64,000 bases of DNA from Letharia columbiana (Eukaryota; Ascomycota; Lecanoromycetes; Lecanorales; Parmeliaceae): the NCBI RefSeq assembly GCF_014066305.1, contig NW_023501050.1, forward strand, positions 248,001 through 312,000, read 5' to 3'. Positions 46,371 to 56,908 of the stretch are shown in pieces. The notes beneath the pieces were generated by a model. It saw only the letters and a program-made list of their open reading frames with translations. It had not been told where the DNA came from and ran no database searches. Numbering within the stretch: position 1 is the first letter of the stretch; each line of letters starts with the position of its first letter. A program made the translations under genes and the position numbers.

Positions 46371-46852
46371 CATCCTGCCTGCGCTGGTCTGACTGGTCGC
46401 GAAAGATGGCGGTTGCATCGTGAGAGGGATGGCGAGGTTTGGAAGGCTGGAGTTTGGGCTGGATTTGGGGTTGACTGAATGAATGAGATTGTGAAGCGAG
46501 AACATAGATGTGCAGCACAGGATGTTGGAGAGAAGGAGCTGGTGTTAACGCAATTCTTCTTTCGACATCTTCCGGAATGAAGAATTGTATCATAGAGATT
46601 CATCTAAAATAAACGTTGTGCTTATCAATGATCTTCTGTCAAACACCGACACTTGCGGTCAGGAAAGGGTAAAGTAGAGCTATCGCACGGTAAAAATACT
46701 CATAGTAGACCAAAGGTCAGCCATGCTTGTAAATTTCCATACTCCGAGTAACCATAAGCCCCTTCGTACTATGCATGCCTTCATACTTTAAGTAGAAAGG
46801 CGTCCTTGTTCATCGTAACGGTCCAGAAACATCCTGTCCGAAACCTCCATTC
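46371..46852. other. Intergenic region
   Basis: 3' side of the decayed RING gene and of the minus-strand DUF7730-like gene. Small minus frames at 46291-46603 are not supported. Confidence 0.35.
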
Positions 46853-48063
46853 TTAGTCCTCCAGCTTGCTTCCACCCGCTCGTTGAAACACTTTCTTGAA
46901 TCGTTTCGTCATCGTCATGCCTTTCGTAGCCTCCTCCCTCGAATCGAGAGAAACTTCTGTGCCCTCGACATAGGGTTCCAGCAGCTTCAGGCGCGTCTTC
47001 TCGGCCCACTCGTTCTTCTCGGCCACCGTCCATCGCCCATGAAGGCTCCCCCCTGTCGTTGAGTTGAATGCGGTGACGTCGTCGCTGATGATCACGGTCG
47101 CTTTGGTTAATGGTAAAACGCGAAGCTGCAAAAAGGATGCCAGAATGGACTCCAGGACCATGACTTTATAGGACGCTTGTGCGTACCACGGATTGTGGGT
47201 GTGAATGTTCATTTCCAGACACAGGTGAACGGTGCGGAGGCCTTCGAGTGCACGGATGGAAGACGGCTCCAGGGCGCTCATCCAAGCAGACCTGTCGCTG
47301 GCGCGGTTGGGAGTGTCGACTGACGGTCTGCTCAAATGCAAGCTTCTGATCATCTTCTGTTGTTTTGGGTCCAGGCCGGCCAAGAACTGACCAAAGGAGA
47401 GTGCATCGTCGAAAGAGAAAGTATTCTTGGCATACAGAGTGGTGTTGCCTAGGTGATACAACTGTCGACAGCTCGCAAAGAGCGCAAGGTGGAGCTTTTC
47501 CAATTCTGTGACATCAGTGGGGTCGAATGGACCGCAGCAGCCGCAGTACAAGTGACGTGTAGCGTTCCTCTCAATTTCATATTGCGGTGTGTGCACCCAT
47601 CCGGCGTTGCTGATTGCTTCGGCGTAAGCGGCATCCTCGGTCTTACTTGCATTACAGATGGCGTGGCGAAGGCCTGGCAGAGGCACTGGACCTAGATTGT
47701 TCTTGCCGAAGCCGGGAATCCTCTGGCGGCTGTGGACTTTGCCTAAGGCGTGTAGAGTCACGCAGTCTGTTCGGGTCCGCTTTATGTGGATGAGGTTGCC
47801 GTTGGCACCTATGGCGTAGGAAGCTATGATTTCAAGAATTTCGAGTGGCAGGCACAGCAAAGTGGATTGCAAGGAGTTCTGCTGCGTTCTGGTATGGTCA
47901 GACGCTATATAATCATAGAATTAGAGCTGCAATGAGCTTACATTGTCGTTGTTCTTGGATTGCACTCCTCAATCTGGATATTCTCTGTGGACTTTGACTC
48001 TGTGTTGATGATCTCTAAGAGTTTCCACATATTTCTATACCAGGATTTTCGGTCCATACTCAT
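46853..48063 (-). CDS. DUF7730/F-box-like protein
   Basis: The long frame contains LLCLPLEILEIIASYAIGAN, a typical start of DUF7730/F-box-like proteins of ascomycetes. It then has FASCRQLYHLGNTTLYAKNT and FDDALSFGQFLAGLDPKQQK, the conserved 'old family members seen as small-unit' block in which a structural Cys-Arg follows a helix and precedes IRSLHL. The frame has no ATG upstream of the domain, but an intron solves this: exon 1 48063-47942 (MSMDRKSWYRNMWKLLEI), intron 47941-47889 (GTAAGC..CTGAC..CCAG), exon 2 47888-46853, phase 2, 385 residues. Function unknown; possibly an SCF adaptor. Confidence 0.7.
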
Positions 48064-48610
48064 GTAGTAATACCGGCTCTAAATGAGACTCTCAACCGAG
48101 ATCTGATGGTGTGAGGGCAGTGATAAGACTTGAATCTTACAGTTGTAGAAAGTGAAGCAACGACCTCGTGCTTGGAAATTCTGAATGGTTTATGTTTTGG
48201 CGCAATGGAAGTCGCGTCCTGTATCTATCTAATGACGCTATTATATGAGCCTCTCTCTTGTATTTTCATGTAACTCAGCTCTACTTTCAAAGTTGCAACA
48301 TGGCAAGAGCACGTTACTATCATGGGCAGGTCTTTGACATGGTCAAGCAGAATGTAGCTAGGACACACAAGTCACCATACAACGCAATGAGCATACTTTG
48401 ACATAGACACCTTAGAGAAGCCTTGAGAATGGGAAGGTTAGCCAGAGGCACTACTAACTGGTTTATTGATACTCAGGTTCATGCAGGCTGCTATGTCTCA
48501 TTGCTACAGTTCCAAGGCTGTCTTCTTGACTGCCGGGCCGCCGTTCGCATTGCTGATCTGGAAGTTGCATGTTCGCGGACTTCGAGCGCCCCACGTAGCG
48601 ACTACCTGAG
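48064..48610. other. Divergent intergenic region
   Basis: Lies between the minus-strand DUF7730-like gene and the decayed NmrA-like gene. No coding or RNA feature seen. Confidence 0.35.
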
Positions 48611-49782
48611 TTGCGTGCCGCTACGATTGTAGGTATTACCGGCACTCAGGTATACCTCCACTTCCCCAAGATCTTGTAGACGTTTATATGTGATAGATCC
48701 AACGTCCATCGGCTCATCAATTCCGTCAGGGCGCCTCTGTAGCCGATGTCTTCGTCAACGGGCCCAATTGGCGCATCCGCGGCCTCACCCGCGATCCTTC
48801 TCAACCCACTGCCTAAGCGCTCACAGCGCAGGGCATCGAAATGGTTTGCGGTGATCTTGACCATCCGGACTCCCTGACCGCAGCCTTCTTCGGCGCTCAC
48901 GCCATCTACGCCATCACGGACTTTTGGCAGCCGTTTTATAATCCAAGCAACAAAGAAAAGCTTAGGGAAGGCCAAACCACGAATGAACTCTGCTTCAACC
49001 TGGAGGTGCAGCAGGGAAAGAACATTTCCAATGCAGCCGCGAATGGAAGGACGCCCGAAAGGTATGTATGCTCGTCGCTGTCGGATGTCAAGAAGTGGAG
49101 TAGGGGAAAGTATACCTGGGTCTATCATTTTGATGGAAAAGCGAAAGTGGTCAAGTATATCAAGGACGAAGTGCCGGATTTGGCGAAGAAAATGTCCGTG
49201 CTGCAGATTGGGTTGTATGCCACGCATTGGCAGGCTGCCCCTCTTCTTGCGCCACCAAAGGTTGAAAAACCTCACCCGACAATCTCTTCTTGGGAGCAAA
49301 ATGGCTGAACAGCTACGTAGCAACCGGACGGGACCTATGTCCTGTCTCTGACGGCAGATCCAGACAAGCCCATGCCAATGATCGACACACGCAGGGATAC
49401 GGGTCATTTCGTCCGAGCTTTGGACCAAGTTCCCCCTGGAAAGAACGTCCTGGCGTACGGCAGCATGATCAGCTGGAAGGATTACATGACCCTTTGGGCC
49501 AAGATTTTAAGGCTCCCTGGCGGATGCTACAAGCAGGTCACCATCGATACAATTGACTGGATTGCCCCTGGTGGTCTTGGTCGCGAGGTTGCAGAGGGCT
49601 GGGCGTTTCGGGGAGAATTTGGATATGACGGAGGTGATCCGAGTATCGTGCATGGGAAGGATGTGAGTACGAGTGTTTCAGTTCTGGGCGCTGACAATGC
49701 ATTCTAGCTGACTGTTGATATTCCGACGACTAGCATTGAAGACTACATCAAGAAGGAGGACTGGTCTTCTGTCATTGGCTGA
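48611..49782 (+). pseudogene. NmrA-like NAD(P)-binding family gene, disabled
   Basis: NmrA-like proteins are Rossmann-fold redox sensors or oxidoreductases. Four exons fit in one phase: 48611-48649 (AATIVGITGTQ), 48730-49260, 49321-49662 and 49708-49782, with introns in phase 0. Family landmarks: GITGTQGASVADVFV, IRGLTRDPSQP, GDLDHPDSLTAAFFGAHA, IYAITDFWQ, then PMIDTRRDTGHFVRAL, YGSMISWKDY, GEFGYDGGDPS and a tail TSIEDYIKKEDWSSVIG. Two lesions: TAA at 48814-48816 inside exon 2, and TTG (48611) where the initiator should be. Everything else is well kept, so inactivation is recent or these are sequence errors. A shortened protein from ATG 48841 would lack the nucleotide-binding loop. Confidence 0.78.
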
Positions 49783-50188
49783 ATGCGCTAGTGCGAGCCT
49801 TCATTATTCGATGGTAGTGGAAGTTGCATGTCAACCGAGCGATTTCGAGCTGATTGGTTTCGTGGCTGTCATGCGCAATCGAATCTAAGAGGCCTATGCG
49901 AATTGTCGAGACATGCTTCGACTTTCACCGTAGCTTTCGTATATGCTAGCGACCATGCTCAATGGAGTATTGTAACTATCAGCAGGTTTCAAGCACCCGA
50001 CGCTGGGAAATCTTCAGGGTATTCAGCGCACATCTTTGTAGCAAGCAACTATAAAATCTTAACGCAAAGCTACCAAGTATCGCGCCAGCGCTTAGTCCTC
50101 CTTTTTGGGACTAATGCTACCCCACATCTTCGTCCAAACTTCAATGAAAGAACCCAGTTCGCTCCAACGGCCAGCAGATATATTTGCC
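49783..50188. other. Intergenic, PIN4 upstream region
   Basis: No coding features recognised. Holds the 3' end of the NmrA-like gene and the PIN4 promoter. Confidence 0.35.
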
Positions 50189-50647
50189 ATGGCACCTAGC
50201 AAGAAACCCGCAGCTAAAGGTGGCGACAAGTCCAAAGACAAAGGCAAAGGCTCCACTAGCAAAGACGACAATGCGGGAGCCTCGAAGTTGAAGGCCGCAA
50301 CAGCTATCAATACTCGTCACATCCTGGTACATCATCCTCTCCTCTCCTCTCCCCATCTCCCTGGCAAGAAACGCTGAATGGCCGTCCAGTGCGAAAAACA
50401 CTCGAGGAAAGAAGAAGCCCTGACCAAACTCCGCGACGGCGCCAAATTCGACGAAGTAGCCCGCGAGTTTTCCGAGGACAAAGCCCGTCAAGGCGGCAGC
50501 TTGGGCTGGAAAGTACGCGGGTCGCTTGATGCCGCGTTTGAGAAAGCGGCGTATGACCTGGAGCCGAGCACGACGGGCAATCCAAAGTATGTGGAGGTGA
50601 AGACGGGGCATGGATATCACATCATTATGGTGGAGGGACGACGATGA
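50189..50647 (+). CDS. PIN4: Parvulin-type peptidyl-prolyl isomerase PIN4/Par14
   Basis: Catalyses cis/trans isomerisation of prolyl bonds; the Par14/PIN4 type lacks a WW domain and in other eukaryotes is linked to ribosome biogenesis. Exon 1 (50189-50326) encodes a Lys/Gly/Ser-rich basic leader (KKPAAKGGDKSKDKGKG), then INTRHIL. A 63 bp intron (phase 0, pyrimidine-rich) is followed by exon 2 (50390-50647) starting CEKHSRKEEALTKLRDG. Parvulin landmarks: RHILCEKH (active-site His and Cys), FDEVAREFSEDKARQGGSLG, GYHIIMVEGRR at the C-terminus. 131 residues, the normal length. Convergent with the nucleoside hydrolase, 12 bp between stops. Confidence 0.95.
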
Positions 50648-50659
50648 CGACGCATATGG

Positions 50660-52022
50660 CTATGGATGACGGAGAGAAGCTACGAATCCAAGATCTCTCT
50701 CTGCTTCTTCGAGGCAGCGGCCTATCTGCCTCCAGAAGCTTTCAACTTGCATACTCCGGGGTATGCGCACACCACCATGGTCAGATTTAGTGACCACCGT
50801 TCTGCCCACCTGCCCTCGCTCCTCGTCGTGCCGGCTATGCAATCCATCAGTTACGACTCTGACGTGCCACCTCTCGCCTCCGTTGTCGGCGAATCTCATA
50901 AGCGGGCTCATTAAAGGTTCCAGAAGTACAGCTACAGCGATTGGATCATGCAGCGGTGGTCCTTCTGTGATGCCATAGACCTCGCTGTAGGTATGGGCGA
51001 AATACAAGAGAAGGTCATGGAACATTTGTCGGAGGTTCGAGGCAGATGCCGATGGAGTCGTCAAGGGCCTTCCCATCAGCAACGTCTGCTGGACTTCCCT
51101 TGTCGCTAAGACCTGATGGGTGAGATCAAGCGGTATCAACGTCGTCTTCGCGGCAAGTTTACGGTTCGAGAAGATCGATTCAGCGGCTTCCGGATCGCAC
51201 TGCTTGAATATCAGACCCGATCTGCCCGGTTCAACTCCAAGTACTGCAGATAGCGCTCACATAGATGTTAAACTCCGCCCACCTCGTCCAATTCCCAAAC
51301 CTCTCCCCTTCGCCCTTCACATGTCCCATAGGTGCATCCGTAAAACCACCACCAATAGCACCACCCATAACACTCAAGCCCTTAAGATGCTCCACGAGCT
51401 CCGGAAACGTAGCAAACAATAATGCCACATTCGTCAACGTCCCCGTAGCCACCAGCCACGCAGTCCCTTCAGGCTGTTCCATCAACCTATGCCGCATAGC
51501 CAAGACAGCATTCGGCTTCGTAACGGGCCCTACCGCAGGCTTCGGTAACAGGGTCGTGCCATCGAGACCGGAAACGCCTGTGTGTGCAACTCAGCACGCC
51601 TCCCCCACCCCATATTATGCGACAAGGCAGGTACCATGTATATCAGCAGCGTGGACCGCGTTCCTGCAGAACGGCTTCGCGGCCCCAGGATGGACGGGCA
51701 CGTCGGGCCTCCCGATCGCGGCGAGGACGCTCAGCGTGTTATTGGTCGTCTGCGCGAGGGAGGCGTTGCCGTGGACGGTGCTGATGCCGAGGAGGTGGAG
51801 GCAGGGATCGTAGGCGGCGAGGAGGATGGCGAAGGCGTCCTGAGGGGCTGGCTTAGCGTTTGAGGGAGATGGTTGGGGTTGGGGTTGTCCGTACGTCGTG
51901 CCCTGGCTCTGTTAGAAAGAGGAACTGGGCGGATGTGGACGAAGCTTCATCGGGCTTTACCGTGCTGTACCTGTGTCGCAGTCTAGCCATAAGGGTATCT
52001 GTTTCGCGCGACCGTCTTCCAT
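50660..52022 (-). CDS. URH1: Inosine/uridine-preferring nucleoside hydrolase
   Basis: Cleaves nucleosides such as uridine to base and ribose (pyrimidine salvage). Five exons: 52022-51971, 51902-51895 (8 nt), 51839-51635, 51577-51261 and 51199-50660, giving 373 residues. The N-terminus assembles as [20 protein letters not shown]: the calcium-binding Asp cluster (D14, D16, D20, D21) is completed only if the 8-nt exon is included. Further landmarks: GISTVHGNASLAQTTNNTL, ADIHGVSGLDGTTLLP, WLVATGTLTNVALL, LSVMGGAIGGG, WAEFNIYCDPEAA (built across intron 4), TTLIPLDLTHQVL and GPPLHDPIAVA with the conserved His. All catalytic regions present; likely active. Confidence 0.9.
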
Positions 52023-52501
52023 TCTTGCAGTCAATGGGGCGAGAGAAGGTTACGGAAGAGATGGTGTTCGTGGGTCTTTGTTAACGGGTAGGGCAGTTGC
52101 TCTACATCATGCAAGCGGAACCCCGTCGTGTAATCAGATAAATTCTATGCTATAGCAGATCATTTGACTAACTGACTATTTAGTCTAATTTATCGATTAT
52201 GCCTCTATTTTTGCTAAAGGCAGTAATACTTATCCGCGTATCATGCTTTCCTCTGGCTACGTTTTCAGCCTTTCATCAATAGCCTTCGAAACCTGGCAAG
52301 ATCTGGCATCACAAAACCCTTGGAAGTAGGCAATCTACACTGGCTCCTAGATAAAGCTTTAACATGTTTTGTGTCATTGGAATGCTTCAAGAAATTTGCA
52401 GGAATTGCATGAGTAGCCGAGCCAGCTGCGTGCAACTCCCTTGCTAGAGTTAACGGAGTACCAGTTCCCTCAGTAAACCCATCAGTTCTTCCACATGTCC
52501 A
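52023..52501. other. Intergenic region
   Basis: Upstream of the nucleoside hydrolase and downstream of the receptor gene. Somewhat AT-rich around 52130-52230. Nothing else recognised. Confidence 0.35.
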
Positions 52502-53876
52502 TCAGTCTTTCCAGCTTTCTGATTCAGCTCTACTAACTTTGGATTCCAAGCTCTCATGCACCAAGATACCATGAGCTGTCGGCTGACCAACCCTTATATC
52601 GCCCTGGTACATCACAGGGTCGTAGCTAATGTCACTTTTGGGACCGTCATTGGAGGTTAAGCGCAGCCACGCACTCCGCGAGTCCTTATTGTCCAGCTCT
52701 ATATTTTCATTGGTGGTTGCATCCTCTCTTACTGTCTTCCTCAGAGAAAGGCTTTGTAGGGATAGTGAAGACCACAGATTCCTCATCATGGAAGCCGGGC
52801 TTTTTGCGCTTTTGTAGAGGGGTCCTAGAACAGGAAGGCATGCGGCCACGACCGACATATGAGGTTCGATGACCGACCAGATAGTGTTCTTGGTCGCCAC
52901 ATCTGAAAACAAAGTCAGGTTACGCTTTTTGACAGCAGTCTTTGTGCTCACCTATATAAGCTGTATCGGGCGTATCTTTTCTGTCATTTAGTATTATAAT
53001 ATAGTAAAGGCGGACCTCGGAGGCAATAATGCATCTTTTCTGGGTGTCAGTGATAAAAGTGTATTATTGCACAGATCTTACAGAAGACCGAGGAGGAATA
53101 TCCCGATGAATGATAATTTTCGTTCCGAAGACATAGATAAAGTTCGGATAACAGGAAGAGGTAGGCAGACGAGGGCGGCGTCCAGTAATATATTGATTGC
53201 AGCCGGCGAACAGAGAAAAGCAGTATAAATCAACCTACCATATCAACCAGGCTCAGTCCAGCCTTTCGAGACATTATAAGATCGAAACATCTGGCCCTAG
53301 GATATCGATGCTGTTTCAGCGAGACCCCTCATGAAGTGAGTCAGCGTACATACAAATATCGACGCCAAAGCCCAGGCAAGAGTGAGTCCCATCATCACAT
53401 GACAGGCCGAGTAGAAGCTTTTAATCACGAGTATGCGCTTGTACAGAATCAACGTCGATGCTTTGATGAGCGAGATCGCCAACGCGAACAAGATCGGTCC
53501 AGCAAAGATGACCTGCATAGCATGTTAGCAACAACCCAAGAGGACCGGCCTCCTTCCATCTGATGATCTTCGTATATATCGCGCTTTCAGATGGATTGTT
53601 GGCAATATGCTCCTCTGTATTACCCACCCCGCCCGCAGTAGCAGCGTAAATCAGCACTGGGGCAGCATGATATAGCGTAAGCTGTGGCTGTAAGCGATTA
53701 GTCAAGCAGAATCTATTTCGTTGAGTTACCAATGCTATCAAAATAGTATAATCGTCTGCCCCAAGCCCAGCCTTTGTGCTGCGTCGTACTTTGAAGCGAA
53801 TTGCCACAAAAAGAGTTGACAATATTGATAGCACTACATGCACTGCGACCAAGGAGGTTGATAACGACGAATACAT
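52502..53876 (-). CDS. PTH11-like / fungal rhodopsin-domain membrane receptor
   Basis: Seven-helix family of ascomycete plasma-membrane proteins, some sensing host or nutrient cues. The minus strand shows successive pieces: MYSSLSTSLVAVHVVLSILS (first helix), KAGLGADDYTILIAL, an intron (GTAACT..TTACAG), LTLYHAAPVLIYAATAGGVG, then VIFAGPILFALAISLIKAST with LILYKRIL, then CSPAAINILLDAALVCLPLP, LSFIGIFLLGLL, and after a further intron (GTGAGC..TTTCAG) DVATKNTIWSVIEPHMSVVA with a cytosolic Ser-rich tail. Several introns are clear. The join between the fourth and fifth helices (about 53220-53340) could not be solved and contains stops, so the gene may be damaged there. Family call is good, exact model incomplete. 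Confidence 0.65.
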
Positions 53877-54081
53877 CGTTATTAAACTTGCTTAGTCGAA
53901 CACGCTTCGCCCATTTGACATTGCACGGATCAAATTGCTGAGCAAGAAGTATGATGGTGTATTGAATATCTCACGCGGTGTTTCAAGCCGGGGCCATCTT
54001 TTGAGTAGTTAAGCTGAGACTGATCGATCATCTCGGAAGGAGAAACCCTCTGACGGTATAAGATGGAGTCGAGATGCCTGA

Positions 54082-54747
54082 TTAAAAGTTTAGCTGAGCA
54101 CCTCCTCCAGCCGTTACATTGCAATTGCTGTACAGGCCACAGCTTGCGATTGCATTGCATAGGTGGCACCCATGGGCCATGTAGTTGTTGTTCAATGTAA
54201 GTAGAATGATCTCAATGGCGAAAGATTTCTCGTGCCCTACTCCGTCATCAAGGCAAGAGTAGCGGGTGAGAGAAGGAGGGCTGGTATGCCTGTGACGGTA
54301 GGCGGGGTGAACATCTGCTGCGCTATTGTTAGAACCCCGAAAGACTAGCCTATCGACCAATTTGCCAAGGTCCGCGGGTGTCACGCGCGCTTTCGGGCTC
54401 CTAAAAGAGGACCTAACATATGCGCGCCGAGAAAGAGGTAGGGGATCCATATCAAACATGCACTGAGATAAGTGAGATCCCTCCATCCCCTCTAGAGTAG
54501 TATTATCCCCAACGCACTTGCTTTTTTTCTGCTTGGCGAGGAACTCTTCAAAGACATCAGACCCCGGAAACGTGCAAAGATATGAGGCGATTTTTACATG
54601 CATGTCAAACCTGCTGTGTCTTGAAGTAACTCTGCAAAAAACGGATCGGACTACTTCAATGGTCAAGGGTGTGCGAGGGATCTTCTTGCTCAGATTCTTT
54701 AAGGCAATCTTGCAGGAAAAAAAAGGGTTTTCCTGTGGTTTTCTCAA
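54082..54747 (-). CDS. Hypothetical ORF, doubtful, built partly on a DNA repeat
   Basis: 221-codon minus frame. Its first 40 residues (FFSCKIALKNLSKKIP onward) correspond to one unit of the 123 bp tandem repeat next to it; the other unit encodes a similar but stop-containing peptide (FPCRIASINAARRTF). The C-terminal part is Cys/Asn-rich without known domain. Possibly a fragment of a former repeat-protein gene. Confidence 0.22.
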   Translation of the reverse strand: MRKPQENPFFSCKIALKNLSKKIPRTPLTIEVVRSVFCRVTSRHSRFDMHVKIASYLCTFPGSDVFEEFLAKQKKSKCVGDNTTLEGMEGSHLSQCMFDMDPLPLSRRAYVRSSFRSPKARVTPADLGKLVDRLVFRGSNNSAADVHPAYRHRHTSPPSLTRYSCLDDGVGHEKSFAIEIILLTLNNNYMAHGCHLCNAIASCGLYSNCNVTAGGGAQLNF

Positions 54748-54880
54748 AGCAATTCTGCAGATACGGGTCCGACTGCTTCAACAGTTAAGGATGCGCGAAG
54801 GTTCTTCTGGCTGCGTTTATTGAGGCAATCCTGCAGGGGAATTTTTTATTTTTTTTCCCCAAGGCAATTTTGCAAACAGT
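54631..54880. repeat. Degenerate tandem repeat, period about 123 bp
   Basis: The unit TCTGCA..ACGG..TC.GACT.CTTCAA..GT.AAGG..GCG..GG.TCTTC, then GAGGCAAT.CTGCAGG, starts at 54631 and 54754. A third partial start (GGCAATTTTGCAAACAG) lies at about 54863. Both units end in a poly-purine or poly-pyrimidine run. Confidence 0.65.
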
Positions 54881-56163
54881 GGCACTCACAATTTGCCGTG
54901 GTTTACTCAAGACGCTTAGCTTCATACGACATACATGCTGCTTCACCTCTTAAGGTTGAGTTGAGTTGAGGGATTCGAGGGCAAGCTTGGGGGGAGGGAA
55001 GGAGGTTTGATGCTGGCTAAGGGTGCGCTAGTAATTGAGCGCTTACCCCTGTTGCCAAGGCACCGCAGGAAAGCCCCTTAGCGTAGTTCAGAAACGTTCG
55101 CAACTCTTGCCAAGATATGTTAGAATCTATGTGCTGTTATAATCTGAGATGAACGGGCGGGTATTACTCGTTGAATACAGATTTTGAGCTCGATGTGCGT
55201 GCGTGAACCCCTTCATCTTCTTACCACAAGCCGCCATGACTTGCTCCGGACGTATACTCCCGAGTTAAAACCCGAGCTGATTCTATTCCTATAACATCAA
55301 GGTGTCTGTGAATTGAATACGGGCGAAAGTTCAAGCTTGAAACAAGCTCTCGCCGCCCCACCAAGCCCTCTTGGCTCGACGCCTGCAGACTGCCGTGAAA
55401 CATTCAAAAATTCGAGTCGCCCTTGTTCTTGATGCCCAATAATGACTAAACGAATGCGCTCCGCGCTTACAAGAGCACAAGCAAACTCGACATTCAGTGA
55501 CCGAAAGTGAGGATTCCGCAATTTTAAGGCTATGGAGGTAGGCTGAGCAAGTGAATAGCTTAAAAATTCCACAACTTGAAAACAAAAGGCGCACACGACG
55601 GCACAACGTAGCTGGCGCCCTCGGCGCGATCCAAAGACCAAATTACTGACTCGGCCTCTTCTAAATTGTATGCCGTCATGGGTTTCAGGCTCAGCAAATC
55701 TGGTCATTTATGAACAGAAACATAGTCAAAACAGAGCATTTATGGGCCATTCACGGGAATCAAATCATGACCAGCTGGCATGTGGAGGGACAAGAGCCGA
55801 TGATTTTCTGGTAATACGTACGGTCTATGGCTCGGCCCTTAGTTCGTCATTCTTCCGTTGTGTGAGAACCGTCGCTTGGTGGTAAGGAGAAACAGAAATT
55901 TATCCTTTCAAGAGTCGGTCCTCAGTCCCTTGAAACGGACCCCGCTCTTCACGTGTGTTGCAGATATGCATGTGGTATTCGATGAAACAACAGATAAACA
56001 GGCAGCAGACATAGACGCCTATAAGGGCTCGTCTTCCTGCTCTCAAATTTGTTCTTCATAAGATCTCATCCTTTTATCTACACATACTACGGACAACAGC
56101 AACCTCAGTCTCATTCCATCTGACTCTACTCTGAAATATTCACCTCACCTTCCCTCCCAAGAC
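54881..56163. other. Gene-poor region
   Basis: A 136-codon minus frame (55297-55707) is the longest open frame but has no protein-like features, so I leave it out. 56001-56059 is similar to 57942-57998 (see the two small genes that follow them). No RNA genes seen. Confidence 0.35.
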
Positions 56164-56601
56164 ATGAGTCAGCCACCAGACCCCCAGGAGGAACACTCAG
56201 TAATTGACTACCGCCCTTCAGCTCGCCCAGGGGAACCCGAATTAGATGACGAAGCCCTTCCGTTGTATTACCGAATTGTCCTCTACCACGGCGTGCTTGG
56301 TACGGGTAGGCCTCAAGTGCAAGAGCTAATTTCCCTAAAAACCGGTGGTGTCGTTGCAAGCTGCGGCCTCTTTGAGCAGCACAAAATATTGAAGACAGCA
56401 AAGAATATTTCGGAGAACAAGGATCACCCATGGGAATGGAATGGCTACAACATTGGCAAATTCCTCGCCTCGGGGCTGACGCAACCCAAAGATCTTGAAC
56501 TGGTTGTCGGGCTTACGGAGGAAGAAATCAAAGGAATCAAAAATGGTGAAAATGTGGGTTTCAATCTTCCCTGCGCAAGTTTAGCCTGTATTTACCGTTA
56601 A
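56164..56601 (+). CDS. Small protein of unknown function (MSQ-1)
   Basis: 145 codons from ATG 56164, with a Pro/Glu-rich start (MSQPPDPQEEHSVIDYRPSA), then YYRIVLYHGVLGTGRPQVQE, GGVVASCGLFEQHKILK and WEWNGYNIGKFLASGL. It looks like a globular cytosolic protein; no signal peptide, TM or known domain. A GTGGGT donor inside the last 50 bp could shorten the end. Its 5' leader region (56001-56059) is duplicated before the gene at 58178, whose protein also starts MSQ, but the proteins are not clearly homologous. Confidence 0.45.
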   Translation: MSQPPDPQEEHSVIDYRPSARPGEPELDDEALPLYYRIVLYHGVLGTGRPQVQELISLKTGGVVASCGLFEQHKILKTAKNISENKDHPWEWNGYNIGKFLASGLTQPKDLELVVGLTEEEIKGIKNGENVGFNLPCASLACIYR

Positions 56602-56721
56602 GATAGCATTTCCCTCCCCATCATCCCGCGCGAACGAGGGACAGCAATGCCTATCGAGGTGCGGCGGAAAGATTGCTGGAAAACCGTGCCTGTTTCAAAG
56701 AACGAGTGGAGGTAGAAGAAC

Positions 56722-56835
56722 GAATCCGGCAGGCCGGACAAGCCATGCAAGCCCCGCCAAGTCAAGCAACGTATCACAGCCCAGCATGCCAAGCATACCT
56801 AGTGGGCCAAGCAAGCTTAGCAATCGGAACAAGCA
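56722..56835. repeat. Short CAAGC/GCCAAGC-rich low-order repeat
   Basis: AAGCCATGCAAGCC, CCAAGTCAAGCAACG, CATGCCAAGCATACC and GGCCAAGCAAGCTTAGC occur in succession. Degenerate microsatellite-like array without coding support. Confidence 0.45.
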
Positions 56836-56908
56836 AAGGGCCAGGAAAATAAGTATTGTGTGATTTGGGGGGCCGGGTTCCGGTTCTGCTGGTCTGACCC
56901 AACACATC

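Noticed and set aside
51265..51863. Plus-strand ORFs of 93-182 codons
   Set aside because: Antisense shadows of nucleoside hydrolase exons 3 and 4.
55297..55707. 136-codon minus-strand ORF
   Set aside because: No domain, signal peptide or neighbour support; overlapping open frames in other phases.
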